Assembly (NCBI GenBank): GCA_013396525.1
Contig: VWYX01000631.1
Coordinates: 248,001-312,000 of the forward strand
Direction: 5' to 3'
Length of the DNA stretch: 64,000 nt
Source of the DNA: Chaetorhynchus papuensis
Lineage: Eukaryota; Chordata; Aves; Passeriformes; Rhipiduridae
A program made the translations under genes and the position numbers. Of the stretch, positions 1-13,300 are shown in pieces. The notes under the pieces were generated by a model. The model was not told the origin of the DNA. It worked only from the letters and a program-made list of their open reading frames with translations, and did no database searches. How positions within the stretch are numbered: position 1 is the first letter of the stretch; every line of letters begins with the position of its first letter.

Positions 1-750
1 TTTCAATTTTTAGATTTCCCAATTGATGTTTTATCTCTTGATACTCCTAAATTAATCCAAAAAGATTTTGATGGTATACCTTACCTTGAAGCAGCTCATT
101 CGAAACTTCATGCCTTGCCCACTAACGCTTTTCTCTAAGCTCATTTCAGAAATGTTCTTATAATACCCTCTGCTGAACCATCAGGCTTTCATTATCATTC
201 TGGCTATTTTACAGAACCTGAAGTTGTAAAGGGTAAAATTCCACAACTGACAAAACATTACTCACAAAGCAATAGAACACCATTTACATAGCTGAAAATG
301 CTTTCAACCATGCTTCTTAAACTTGGAGCAATTTTCTTGTGATGTAGGTCTTTGAGCCACATCTCTTGGAATGAGTTCTAACTCTTAATGACAAAAAAAA
401 AGCCCAACTCCAAGTTACATTTCAGAGAAGCTGGTCTAAATCTAATTCAGCTCTTAATATTGCTCATCTGAATAAAGCTCTGGTCACTAATAACATGTCT
501 AATGGAAGAAAGGACTCAGTCTCCTACAATCCATGAGCTGCCTCAGCCCAACTTCCAGTGTCAGTCTAATGAAGGACAGTATCCTCCATAATCATAAAGT
601 TGAACCAAATAAACTGAAAGCTATTATGGCCTATCCAAACTCTTATACTCTTATTAATACTTACAAGAAGCATTTTCCAAGATGTAGTGCTTTCTCCTGG
701 GAAAAAAAAATAGAGCACCGTTCACCAGGAGCTAACAGTTTTCTAGGATT
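1..750 (+). pseudogene. Possible decayed coding remnant, unidentified
   Basis: From the window edge frame 1 is open for 45 codons to TAA at 136-138. It continues in the same frame with only two further stops (289 and 346). Protein-like stretches in shifted frames follow near 345-530 and 533-720. This resembles a frameshifted, stop-ridden copy of a coding sequence. I recognise no family, and AT-rich noise could look similar over this length. Confidence 0.3.
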
Positions 751-2758
751 TGAGGTGAGAGCTACAGAGTTTGAAATGCAGGTTCAGGAATGGCTGTGCT
801 GATGGTCCTGTCACTGTGTGGCAAGGGAAAGCACTAACTACAGCACTTGGCTGCCCGGGAAGCAATCTGCTCTAACAGGATGCCTGCTGAGCAATCAGGA
901 ACAACGTTTACCAACCTCCCAAGCAGGAGACATTGTTAGAAGCACAGAGACATTGTCAGAGGAAGGGAGGATGTTAAATGGAGGAGGAAAAATGCCTTTT
1001 ATGAGGCCACCATGGCCTACATGTTGATATTTATCAGTGAAACAGAGCCAGGAGGAGGAGAAGAGGGAGAAACAGCCACTGTCTGTCAATTCCATAGCAC
1101 TGCAAGATCACCAACAAAGTGCTGGCTGCCTTACTCATATTTTGTATCAGCTACTCAGCTCCACAATACCTGAAATCTTCTTGTTCCAGGAAAAGTGAGA
1201 TGGAAAAGGACTAATTGGTCAAACCCAAACATACTTGGGTTGAAGTCAATCCATGGGCTTTGGTGCAAGTTCAAAAAGGGCCTCTGAAAGCAAATAATAA
1301 AATATCTTGCAATTATCTTTTTCTGAGATTATGCAACAGTTTTGATGAAACAGCTGATGATGAATTTAGGTTTCAACATTCGTTTTCCCAGTAGTCTTGT
1401 AAATGCATAAAAGGTCACGACCCATAACTTCAAATAAGGAAAAGCAATTATTGTAAGAAGACCTCATGTTTCAGAGCAGCCAGCAGCTAAAGAACTACGA
1501 GCAAAACAAAGCTGAGTGAACGTCACAGGCTATAATAAAAAACACCTCTTGACTTCTCTACACAATGAGATTTGCTGCAATCAGAAGAAATACCTGGCAC
1601 AGGTGCTCATTTGAATTAACATTCCCCCAGCAGTGTTACCACAGTGAAATCTCAGATCTACAAGCAGATTGTCTGCTTATAAAATTAATCTGAATGTAGA
1701 TGCCAATTAAAGTATCTTTTTATTTAAGAAAACAAGGAGTAATAGACATTCTTTGCTTTTACAGTGCCAAGAATACGTTAAGGGATTTCTAAACTTGTAA
1801 TACACCAGGGGTTCAAGCAGGAGTGGAGCCTCCTCTTGCACACACACATTTTTAGCAGTTTGGACTGTTTGTTACCATCTCAGTGACACAAAGGAAGTGT
1901 GCTCAGAACAAGGATTATCACTGCCCTAAGAGACCATGATCTTACAAGAAGTCTTAGATAAGCTGAGACCTGAGTCCACATTTCCAAGAAACCTAATCAA
2001 GTAGTGTTTCTCTGTTCTCCTCCATGCCTCACAACACTGATATTAAAAAAAAAAAAAAAAAAGATGCTTTAGATATGATACAATAGCAAGAATCAACAGA
2101 GCAGTGTAGGGAAAGGATCTTGTGAGTAGCATTATATAAATATCAATCAATGAGTAGTGTTTAATATATACTGGCACCAAGTCTGTCAATAAAATTCTAG
2201 TCATTGATGCCATCTCAAAGCCAGCACAATAGGAGCTATTATTGAAGGATTTAAATTAAAGCAGATCTGCCTCGCAGACTAGTTCAGAAACACCACCTAA
2301 AATAGAAGGGAAACAGCAATGTGACTTCAGCTTGGCATTTCAAACAAAGTCACCCCAAATTCAATAACGTGAGCTCATCACTACAAAGCCAGAGCGGTGT
2401 CGGTCTTGCTTCAAATCCAAGTGCCTGATCACACACAGCACTGATCCTCCTTGGCACTTCCCTGATTTCCACCGAGCTGCAGGTACTGATTTCTTTTCAG
2501 GATCAGTTCAGAAAAGGTGATTTTCACAGACAGAAATGGGACATAGGAACTCAAGAGGCCCTTAACACAGGCCTTTTCACATGCAAATTAATGACTGGAA
2601 TCTGTTTTTTTTTCAGGAGATGCAAAATGCTGCCATATGACTGTATTCTCACAAAGAGAATGTGAAACAGCCATTTCAGAGTCAGAGCTCCTTGCCTTCC
2701 TCTACCACTGCTCATCAGTGAAAAACCTTTTCCTCACTCACCTAAAAAATAGACAATC
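751..2758. other. Intergenic, nothing recognised
   Basis: Non-coding AT-rich DNA. It contains an A18 run at 2045-2062 and short open frames on both strands with no splice or family support. No repeat family was recognised. Confidence 0.6.
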
Positions 2759-2848
2759 TTCTATGGTGCAATTAGATATTCATTACAGCTTGCAAGACCC
2801 TTATCAGGATCTTGCAAGCTGTAATGAATATCCAATTGCACCATAGAA
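2759..2848. repeat. 90-bp near-perfect palindrome (42-bp stem, 6-nt loop)
   Basis: The left arm is 2759-2800, the loop TTATCA is 2801-2806 and the right arm is 2807-2848. Forty of 42 positions pair. The two mismatches (2774/2833 and 2798/2809) are A-C on this strand, so they become G-U wobbles in a minus-strand RNA. That RNA could fold as an unbroken 42-bp hairpin. It could be a hairpin or miRNA-like locus, a young template-switch inversion, or a fold-back assembly artefact. Confidence 0.9.
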
Positions 2849-5800
2849 TACTGCTAAAAATTGCCAGCTTTGTTGTAGAAAAATATAAAAACACAGTAAG
2901 TTTTGGCAGTGGAGACACAGGCATTGATTGGTTTGGGACCAGTTTGCTTCCCCGGTAGAAAACTGTTTCCCTCTAATCATTTAGTGGAAATAGTCAGGCC
3001 TTTTATTTACATAAAGTGGGGAAGTGAGGGACTCAATCCCCAGATTCCACACCCTCAGGATCAGCTCTGTGGCCTTGTCTCTTCTGTGGGTAAACTCTCT
3101 ACCCCAAAACCTCCCTACTTAATTTTTCATCACCTTCCTACACTGGGGAGGTTCATGTACACCTCAGCCCGTGCCCCAATATTTGGCATAAGACCATTTC
3201 ACTTTGTGATAGAAGTGTTTTAATACCAGACTGTTAATATAGGGGAATAATTGCAGTTATTGTGTGGGAGCATGGAAAACCTTTGGAGTCACCTAAGCAA
3301 ATTGAAACCAACCTGCAAAGATCCAAGACTACAGAAATTGCTCAGATCCCCAGGAGGATAATCCAGCAGTGCTCTAACATCCTATCACTCACTGGTAGGA
3401 AATGGCTGTCTTCCAATATGCCACAGGGGTGCCAGTCTCCTTAATTTCCTTCCTGAACTGTTTTGGAATATAATGGATCTCCAGAGATTTCAGCAGGAAG
3501 AGCTTTACAATCTTCCATTCTCACATGGTGGGCAGATCACTGTTCTTCAATGCTGCACCAGCCTGAGCAAAGCCTTACTCATATCTGCTGCTCGGATTTT
3601 GTCTCTCTGGGAGGGTGGGCATTGAATTTGAGGAGCTTTAGGAAATACTGGTCTGCAGGCACTGAGTGGCCTGGGCAGCAGATTTCCAGTGTGATCCATG
3701 GTTTGTTTCTAGCAAAGCAGAGTATTCTGTACTCTCATCTACTTTTGTGTGTTTCTGATTCATAAAATGGCTTGGAAGGGACCTTAAAGACCATCTAGTT
3801 CCACCAAAAATAAAAGTGTAATTATCTGACAAATTCAGTTTATTCCTCCATTACAAAAAAGGCATTTCAAATAAAACTAGACACTGCTGGTGGCTGAACA
3901 ATTATTTTTTAAATCTGCTGTTCTCAGGCACACATCTTTTGTAAGAATTAGCATTTTGGGGTAGTATTTTCTCAGCATATTGTGTTGTTAGGTATTTTAC
4001 AAGACCATTGGGTACGGAGTTTTCTGAGGTATGAGAAAAGGAATTGGTAGGCTTTTTCCCTTTACGTGGATAAAGTAAGTGTTAACAGTATGTCATCTAT
4101 GTATGTACACATTCCTACTTACATTTAACTAAAAATGCTGTTTGCAGCACAACGTACAAGTGTTCCTCCTGGCAAACTAGACATCTCACTGAAATTTTTC
4201 TTCATTTTCTCAATCAAGCTATTTGCAACATTATCCCTTTCCGACAGAAGGAATACTTATTTTCCTCTCTGCAACACTTAAATCCTCAAGCCCAATTACA
4301 GCTGCTTTTGCCAACCTCTTAAAACTCATTTCTGCCATTAAAGAACCAGCCAGCTAGACTGCAGCACAGACCAGTAGATAAATCACAGATGAGAGCAGCT
4401 TATGAGGCTGTTAGTTCAGGAAACCACCAGCAACCACTTCCCAAATGAAACAAAACTCATCAGTTCTTCTTTTACTCCCTCCTGGTTGTCAGGAGGCAAC
4501 AATTAACCCTTTGCCACAGCCCCCTCTTCTCTGTGGCTTGCACCTACCATTTCTCAGGCTCTTCTCCAAGTCACCAGGAGGTTGTGTTTTCATCTTAGCA
4601 ATGCACAGCTGTTTATTTGCAAAGTTTTGCCTGTATTCCCAAATAAAGGTATTTTTGTTTCTCCAATCAAGTTAAAGTCTGAGTGAGAGGCTGCCTGTTG
4701 AGATAACGGGGAAATGTATTTGGAGTTACTTGACATTTTGGCAAAAGTGGAGGATTCATGCTTGGGTAGCACCTACCACATGGAACAGCTATTTGGATTT
4801 GGCCCATACTGCTTCTAACAGTTCAGCTTCAAGAGGCTTTTCTGCATGAAGTTTTTCTTTAAAACATCTCATAGCTTAGAAAAGCTTGAATATATAAAGT
4901 TGGGTACTCTAATGAAGAGCCTTAACCCCTGTGAAAGACAAGCTCCTTTCCAAGAGAGACAGCCACAGCCCTCCTCTAATGGCAGCGTTTCTGTGTCTGA
5001 GAAAAGGCTATTAGGAAGATACTGCCTTGCAGTGCTATAAAAATGAGTTAAAAGCCATCTTGCTGCTAGGTATTTTATATCTACAGCTACTCAGAAAAAA
5101 CCCGTCATCTCAAATTCGAGAGGGAGAAACACGTACAACACATCTTTAGAGGTAGAAAATGAAAAAGGAAAGGTTGCTTTATGCATAATATATAATATCA
5201 CCAACAGGTTTCAGTATATGAAAATACTCTTTAATATTTAAAGGGCTATTATGTGTCCCTTAATGCCAAATGATGCAAGATCAGCTGTGCATGAAAAATA
5301 ATGACATTATCAAAGGGAACTGTATCTACTGAAGGTATTGTGGAGCTAATGGAGTTGCTGTCCTTATGTCTCTGGACATGTTTTCTTTCTAACTCCCTGA
5401 TCTTAGGTGTTTAGTTGTTTGCAATAAACACAGACATTTCTGTGCTTTTCCTGAAGGCAGACTTTCAGAAATGGGTGTGCTACATGCATAGAGACTGTCC
5501 TGCACTCCATGGATTTGTTCTACTGCAGTATTTCATCCATGAAGGCTCTCAAGGGCTAACTAAGTTTGACACAGGGGCAAACCAGGGGTGCTTTGTCCGT
5601 GCCATGGCATACAAATGAATTTCCCCAGATACACTAGGATCACAAATGCAACATAGCTGTTTCATTTCCCATGGCATTACTGCTCATTCTTGATTAGCTC
5701 TGCTTCCTTTACCTGGGTCACACATTTGAGTCAAAAATTTGTTTCATATTTCAGGTAAGCAACTTCGTGGATAAAATATGACTGCCTGCAAAATACACTC

Positions 5801-8800
5801 ACATTCCGCCTCCATTTGAAATATAAAAGCCAACCATTCTGACACAGCTAAATCCCACATGGAACAGAGAGGCTACAAAGCAAAGTGCACGTGGAATACT
5901 GCCAGAAGCTCTAAAGGAAACTGTAGCATCTCCACACCTCCATCTGCCCTTCCTCACATCAGTGAGCAAGAGAAAACTTTATGTTCCTCTGTAGCAGTTT
6001 AACCCACCACAGCACACAGCAACTGCCTGGATGCCCACAGATAAATGGGAGGCTGCATTTGGAAGCTCTGCCCCACAGGCCCTCTAAACCATTCTGGCTG
6101 GCTGTGCCCAAACAGCTCTGATGCACTCCTAAAAACACATCCAGCTGACACTGCTGCATCAGACCCCCAAGAGTTCAGCCTCAAAGATGTGCCTGATTTA
6201 ATACCACAGTCAAATATACTGTCCAAGGCAAGGGAGTATTCACCCAGTGAAGACAATTCACAGGCTTACTAGTAGCTGTTAAATAACCCAGTGATAAAGG
6301 AATATAGTGATCTTCAAACCCTCATGCAATAAAACACCCTATTATTTGTCTAAAGTCAGGAATTTGCTTGTTATAAATGTAACTGCCACGGTTTGTGATC
6401 CATTAGTGAACTATTTTATATAAACCACCATAATAGCTTTGTGATTTACACTCACTATTTAATACTCTTTCCATCAGCAGCATTTTGGCAGTGATTCTTG
6501 TTGCAAGTGTTCAGTAGAGAATAATTTCCTTGCAGTCGGTAATTGCCACCTCTCAAACAATTTCAGCCTTTTAGTATCGATTTTAAGAGAACTTTATGAG
6601 GAGTCACATATGAATATTCATCAAGTATTGTATTACAGATATAACTAGTCAAGCACAATAGATCAGAGTAAAAGAGAAAGATCCTTTACTAATTACAGTA
6701 TACTCCTAAAATATAAAAGGAATTATTACTAGTGTATTTCAGAAATAAGGCTCCTAGCAATGGCAGCTGCATTTCAGTCAAGTTTATTCTCAAATCAAAG
6801 TCTTTGTAGGGTAATTCTAACATATATTATTTTTAGGTTGCACTTACAACACATTTGCTTTACTCCAAGTTCAGTCTTGGTGTTTTGCATAAATCACTTT
6901 CACCTGAAAGCTTCCTTAAGGACGATAAAGTCAGAAGCTAAGACAAATCTGCTGTGGATAACTTGTCAGTCAACAGGCATTTACAGCAGACAAGTCTTAC
7001 ACAGGAGAAGTGTGAAGTGAGAACAAAAAGATGGGTAACCAGAGTTCGTTTCCATTAGGAGTACACATTTCCTAACTGTTTAATCAGGCTGTACTCCAAG
7101 TGGCCTCACATGACAAACTCCTGACACGTGTATTTTAGAAAGTATAAAAAATGGTATTTGTAGAGACAGAGCTCGTGCAAAAGGAACATCTTCATGACAG
7201 GAGCTTTCACAATTTGCAGGATTGTGAGATGGCAAGAACAGAGATTGATGGTAAAAGTATGTCCAGGAAATGCCTGCATGTACAGCCTTCAGAATTTCAC
7301 AGAGAGGATGAGCATTTCCCACAAGTCTTCCTCCTGTAATTTGTTAGATCTTTCACCATTAATTTGCCACTTAGGAGTAAACCAAGATCCAACCAAGTGG
7401 AACGAACTGGTACAAAGCAACAGAGCAACACTAAAGGAGAATGTCCATCCTCTGTTGGATGCAAGGGGAAACAGCGACCAAGGATGAGATAAAGGCAAGT
7501 TCTAGCCCATCTTTTACTCATTTATTACATTTGGAAGAACACACACTGAAAGGTATAGAAACATTGACAGGACAATTTCTGTGAAAACCTAAATCTGTGA
7601 CTATATGTATTAGCAGAGAGAAAAAATTTAACTATATTGATGACCATCCTAGTTTAGAACAACATTTGGCAACTGATATTGCTTTTTTGTCATTTTTATG
7701 ACATCCCTTTGAAAATGCAGGATGTGTCTCTCAAGGATCCATGCTTGTATGGAATAGTGAGGCATTAGTCAGTGGCTAATCCACAGAAGATACTGTTTCT
7801 GTTTAATGGCATTTATCAGAATGATATGACCAACTGGCAAAGAAATGTGAGCATCATGACAGATATTCCTGTTCTACTGTCAGCTATCAAGGATACAGTT
7901 TCATTCCCTACTTTGCATGTTTATGCTGACATTAATAGGCAACACATTCTGATATAGCAGTGATTTAACCTTTCTCCTCCTTAAGCAAATAATTTTAATA
8001 CATAATTACAAGTAAACATTTAACATTTGCTTAGAGTATAAACAGTTTAAATACACAGTTAAAATGTTGAATGTTTCTTTATATTAGATACTCCCAAGCT
8101 TAAATCACAAAAAGTAGAAAATTGATTTCCTAATCCATTTATATGCTATTTAAAGAGACAATTTTCCTCTAGAATTTGTCCACATGGTTTAAATAAGCAC
8201 AAAACCTGCTGAAATTACTTTAAACCAGCTCAAAATAATCATCTGCCTGTGTGTAGCTAAGTGGGATTAAGTAAGCACTGGACTGCATCAGCACATGCCC
8301 TGTGCTTGTGCTTTGACCAAGACTTTCCCAAGACCTCTGACACTCAGTTCAGGGTCCCCTAGGAGGGTCCACAGCTTCCTGAACACCCAGTGTCAAAATA
8401 TCCAAAGGAAAACACAGCCAGGTATTTAACTGCCTAGGCTGCATGGAGAAGTCAGTTCTGCTTTGCATGCTGAGCTATTCTTTGGAAATGGAGCTAAATA
8501 AACTATTCAACATCTGATTTAACATCCTACCCACCTCAAAGATGAGAGCAAGCAGCTACAATTCAACTTAAATTTGCTTTAAAACACTGAGTTCTAAAAT
8601 ACTTTTCCTGATTCCCACATTCCAGTGGCTGTGTTTTCACTGGTGATACCAGAACACCAAAATGCAGCACTTGAACACATCCCAACATGCAAACACCCAC
8701 CGCGGGGGGGGGGGATTCCTACTGCCACACCCTGAGCTGACAGTGTCCTACCTTGTTGGAAGCTACTCCTGGTGCCCACCAGAGGATGCTTGGCCAGGGG

Positions 8801-10314
8801 CAGGTGGAAAGGTCTTGATGCCCCAGGAAAGCTTCTGGCAGTGCCAAATCTAGTTCTGGGTCTCTTCCCCACAGCTGCAAGTTTTTATGGTTTTGTTTAA
8901 GCACTGCTCTTTCCAGCCTTTATCTCAGAAGTCTCCTGGACATTCTGACTGGAGGCTGCCTCACTTCCAGAAAAGCAGTTTGGGACCAATGTGCTCTGAG
9001 CCCTTTTGGGAAGCCCAGCTACACAGCCGCTGATGGTGCTGCTGCTACCTTGGCAGGTGGAGCATCCAGGCTGTTTGCCACGGGCAGGCTGAGCCAGAAC
9101 ACCACGTTCTTGTAACTTTTTGTGGACACAGACATTTATAAACAAAGCTGAACTGGTTGAGGTGAGTTATTCTGCAGGCGAGAATGGGGGATATTATGAT
9201 TGGTTAGTCTAATTTGTATTTTTTTCTTTAAAAAGCTACCGATTTTTCACAGTGACCTGTGCAGTTCAGCCTGCTTTGAACTGCTATTAGCCATGCCTAA
9301 TATCAGATTTATTAAACCACGAAGTTCTGATGTTTCCTGCATCCATGTCGTGTTTCAAAACCCAAGTATCTATTACTAATTCTGACAGCAGAACGGGAGC
9401 TTTTCTTTCTTTTCTGTAGACTATCTAGTGACCAGTTTGAGGTCCTTTTGTATGCCAAGCTCATCATCCAGGAATCCACCTTCCCTTGCAGCCATGCTTC
9501 AGGCCTTTTCCCTCCTCCCACCTTCCTTTTACCTACTGAAGTGAATGCATGCCTTGTTCTCAGAATTTGTGCTCCTCACACGAGTGCCTGAAAAGCAATG
9601 GGAATGCTAAGTGCCATGTGAGATCATCTTGAATAAGACTGAGCCGGAAAGCTCTTCAGAAATTCAGACTTACTCTTGTAGCAAAATAATATGAAATATG
9701 TCAGGCCCAGCTATTCTGACCACTCACTTATGCTAATGGACTTTGATGGGAACTTCTCTCATCAACAGTTTTTAATGCCTCTTCAGAGTGTTTCAGATTC
9801 TTAATAGGCCTAATAGTGCAGGGAACTGAAAGATATCCAGATGAATTATGCTCTCACAGTAACATTACCCTGTCATTCTCTCATTGTTCAAGCTTGAAAT
9901 CAGTACTTCGGGTTAGAGTGACCTCAAATGCACATCAGAACCTAAGCCTTTTAGCTTTCATTACAACTTGCTTTATTCTGCCCATACAATTCACTCTAAA
10001 ATCTAATCTGTAAGAATACAGGAATTAGACTTGCATGGGAATAGGAATAGCCACAGCCGTGTTGACTAGAATGAAAAGCATTTATGAAGAAAAGCCATTC
10101 ATTCAATGTCCTCCCAGAGTGAAGTAGTGCCTGTCTCAATAAAACACTGAAATAGATCCCAATATAGTTGGTTTGTGCTGCCTCAATTTTCCAAAGATAC
10201 ACTGAGTTAAAAGTGAAATACAGACTTTGAGAGTCTTCCCTAAAAGCTCTTTTCTTACACAATTTCACAGATGAAAAGAAGAACCAGAGCAGTCACAAAT
10301 GATACAACACTTAC
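2849..10314. other. Intergenic block with one CR1 scrap
   Basis: No gene was recognised. It holds the CR1 terminus at 3756-3806 and a G11 run at 8704-8714. Short open frames overlap on both strands, for example near 6000-6270 and 7190-7520. They have no recognisable domains. Confidence 0.6.
3756..3806 (-). repeat. CR1 3'-end scrap
   Basis: A short minus-oriented CR1 terminus. It reads GATTCATAAAATGGCTTGG, then AAGGGACCTTAAAGACCATC and TAGTTCC, which matches the usual reverse-complement CR1 end. No upstream part of the element remains. Confidence 0.8.
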
Positions 10315-10381
10315 CAGCACTTACAAACAAGTAGAAATAGAAGGTGGCAAAGAATGTAATGCCACTGGCAAGTGCAATCAT
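10315..10381 (-). other. Exon-like block with tandem donor sites, unproven
   Basis: On the minus strand an ATG at 10381-10379 opens a 34-codon frame. It begins with a strongly hydrophobic helix-like stretch of about 22 residues, including GITFFATFYFYLFV. Two good donor sites (GTAAGT) start at 10324 and 10314, ten bases apart. A possible acceptor (TTGCCAG) ends at 10365. I recognise no protein family, and T-rich DNA readily gives hydrophobic codons. Confidence 0.2.
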
Positions 10382-13300
10382 ACAGTGAAATCACACAAAG
10401 AGGAAAAAGTCAGATTTTTACAGCCATGCCAGTCCTGAGCCTACGGTAGAGCATTTTGAAGAAATGAGCTAAGAAACAGGCTCCAGAGGGTTTTCAGAAC
10501 ATTCTATGCACTCCTTTAAAAATGCTGGTGCTGAGCACAAGAAAAATAGAGCATCAAGGATCTTCATCTAAAGCTCTTCCTTCTCACTCCTGTAGTACAG
10601 CACTACAAGTTTGTTCACTAAGTCCATAATTGTTATTTTCCCAGGAAAGAGAAGAGAAACTGGCTTTAGAAGAAGTGCATTCCGACAGTCATAGGTAATT
10701 AGCAAACAGAAAACTGTCAGAAGAGTTTGGCAAGCCCAGGCAATAATGACTCATAACAACAACTTTTTTAGCCAAGAAACTTTCTATACCTCTTCCATCC
10801 CTCCTTTCTGTTGCACACTGTGCAGCCTCCAGCTTTTCACTCTGTCACCTGCAGTTCATGGTCTTATTTGTTTGGAGTCCACAAGTCAATCAAAAGGGGG
10901 AAATTATAAAAAAAAATAACCCCCCAGTTCCCTGGCAGCTGTGGGGCCTTGCTAAGCAGGGTGCTCTCAGTGTAAGAGCCAATGACAGGATGCATCCATT
11001 TAAAGTTTACTTGCTCTCCTGTAGCATCATATTAATATCCAGGGAGTCAAGCCCTCCATTAAGTCAGAATGCTCTTGGATTCTACTAACCCACTCCTTAT
11101 TTTAGGAGCTCCTCTTTGGAGATGAAGGAAGGTCTATTAAATGGATCACATGACAAATGGTAAACAATTTGAGGTTTAATTCTGATTTTGGTATTAACTT
11201 TCAAAAATGACTTCTTGTAACTATATTAGTGACAGTTGTACTCTGCAAACATGCATGGGTTAATTAGTTATAATTCCCCTTGAAAAGTGTAAAATGCTAC
11301 GTAAGTGCTAAATGCCATAAATTTCTCCAGTAATGAATTGGCATAATTCCTAGACTTGATTACAACTTGTCCAAAAACTATGCATAATGCATATTGTACA
11401 CAGAAAGGTCCATCATCCATTATATATGACCTTCAGCAGCCTGCAGAATGGATATTATCCTGAGTAATCCACTCAGTATTTTGCTCTCTCTAAATTGGCC
11501 CAGAATTAATAGGTTGTAAAATATGTATCTTTGTTTTCCCCAATCTTTGCTTGCACTTAGCAAGGTAATAAAAGTTGCTTCTTTAATATATGAATTATGC
11601 ATTATATATGAGCATGAACTGTGAAAGGCTCACATGCAGCAAGACTAAATTGGCTTTCATTCAGTTTAGACAAAATGCAAAAACAGTTACTAACAGGAGT
11701 AATAATGCTGTTCTGATTATTTAAGTTCTACTTCAATACTATGTAACAACACAGCTTGAGAACCTTATAGGAGTTACCAAGTTACCACATGATTGGGCAT
11801 TATCCCCACACTTGCAAGGAGCAAAAAGAAATGATGAAGTGAATTAAATTGCCCATGATGAAATAAAGGGCCAGACTGCACTAGAAACACGCTCATTCTC
11901 ATAAATTGCTGGTTAGCAGTTACACCTCCAGCTCTCTCTTATCAAAAGGACTTCCTTTCTGATATAGCTATTGTTGTATCTTGTTATTTGCCAAGAATTA
12001 ACATCTCCGCAATGGCCACATGGAGAGACATAGCTCTGAAGGAAGTAGCTATTAATATTAAAAATGCAGACAACTTAGTGGAAGAGCAGTAAAGGAGACA
12101 AAGCACACCGAAATGAATTTGCAACAGGCACACGAATGTCTGTGGGAAGAAGTCTCTAGCAGTGAGCTCCCTGGACTATCAAGGCCAATAAAAAAATAAC
12201 AATCCTGGAAGAAAGGAAGCATAGTCTTGGAAGCCCTGATTTTATTTCACTTGCATGATAACACAAGAAAATCTGGTGCCTCAATCACACACAGTAAGGT
12301 CTGTGTTTATATTTGCAGACAATAAGGACTTTGGCTGCTGGGAGGGACTCCATTTCTAAAATAAGACTATAAACATTTGTGGAGCCACACAGGAGCAATA
12401 TTTCCTCTACCAACTTAAATTTCTCTTCTTGGGCAGCTATCACCGGCAGGAAGGCTGGGGGAAGATTTTCTTGACTTTGCTTCAGCTCTAGACTACTTCT
12501 CATGAGTGATAGTTCTCTAGGACCCTCATCCACACCAGTAGCAAAAAAGAGCACGAAGTCAAAGAAAGCTCTTGTCTTTGCCACTACAACTGAACATCTC
12601 ACGAATTTCAGGCATTCTGAGTGCTGGAAAGGAAGAACAGGACACAGGAATCCTCCTCCCATCCTTCCCTTCCATACCCTGTGCACACCTGCCCATTTGC
12701 TGTCCTGTCAGGAGAAATGGGCTGGAAAGGAACCTGAACACCTCCTAAATTTCCCTGCTCCCCTCGGTTTGTAACTGTAGTTAACAGCTGCTACATGCTC
12801 AGCCACAGGGTGACTTAAGAGCAGGAATTATTTAGGCTTATCTGTCTCAGACCCTTTCTCTTGCTAAATTTCAGCTGCTCTGGTGCTACTTGCAGGGTGT
12901 TCTGAGTCTGCAGCTGCTGGCAAAGCAAACACCGCTGGAGCCTGACTGCTGCGCTCGGGAGGGAATGCTCATCCCGTTACTGCCAGCCCAAGTGCCCAGA
13001 ACACCACCTCTCCATCTGCTGCTGGCAATGCACTGCAGCCTGAGCTGGGCACTGCTGCTGCCATGAAGGCAATTAATCCTTCACGACTATTTGGCTTCTC
13101 TGAGGATTCCCAAAAAAGTCAGGTAATGCCAACTACACAGCTCCTTTGAGATGTGCCTCTTGTCAGCTGTGAGAATGGATTTGAGCCTCACTGTTTTCAG
13201 GGAAGACAATCGAATAATACTTTAATTTCTTACAGCATGCATCTCAGCTCAAATGAGAGCTAAGAGGAGCAGCTGAGTCACTCAGATTGCCCTGATCCCT

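Noticed and set aside
12285..12686. 133-codon minus-strand open frame
   Set aside because: No recognisable domain or splice structure. A + strand frame overlaps it, and frames of this length are expected in 64 kb.
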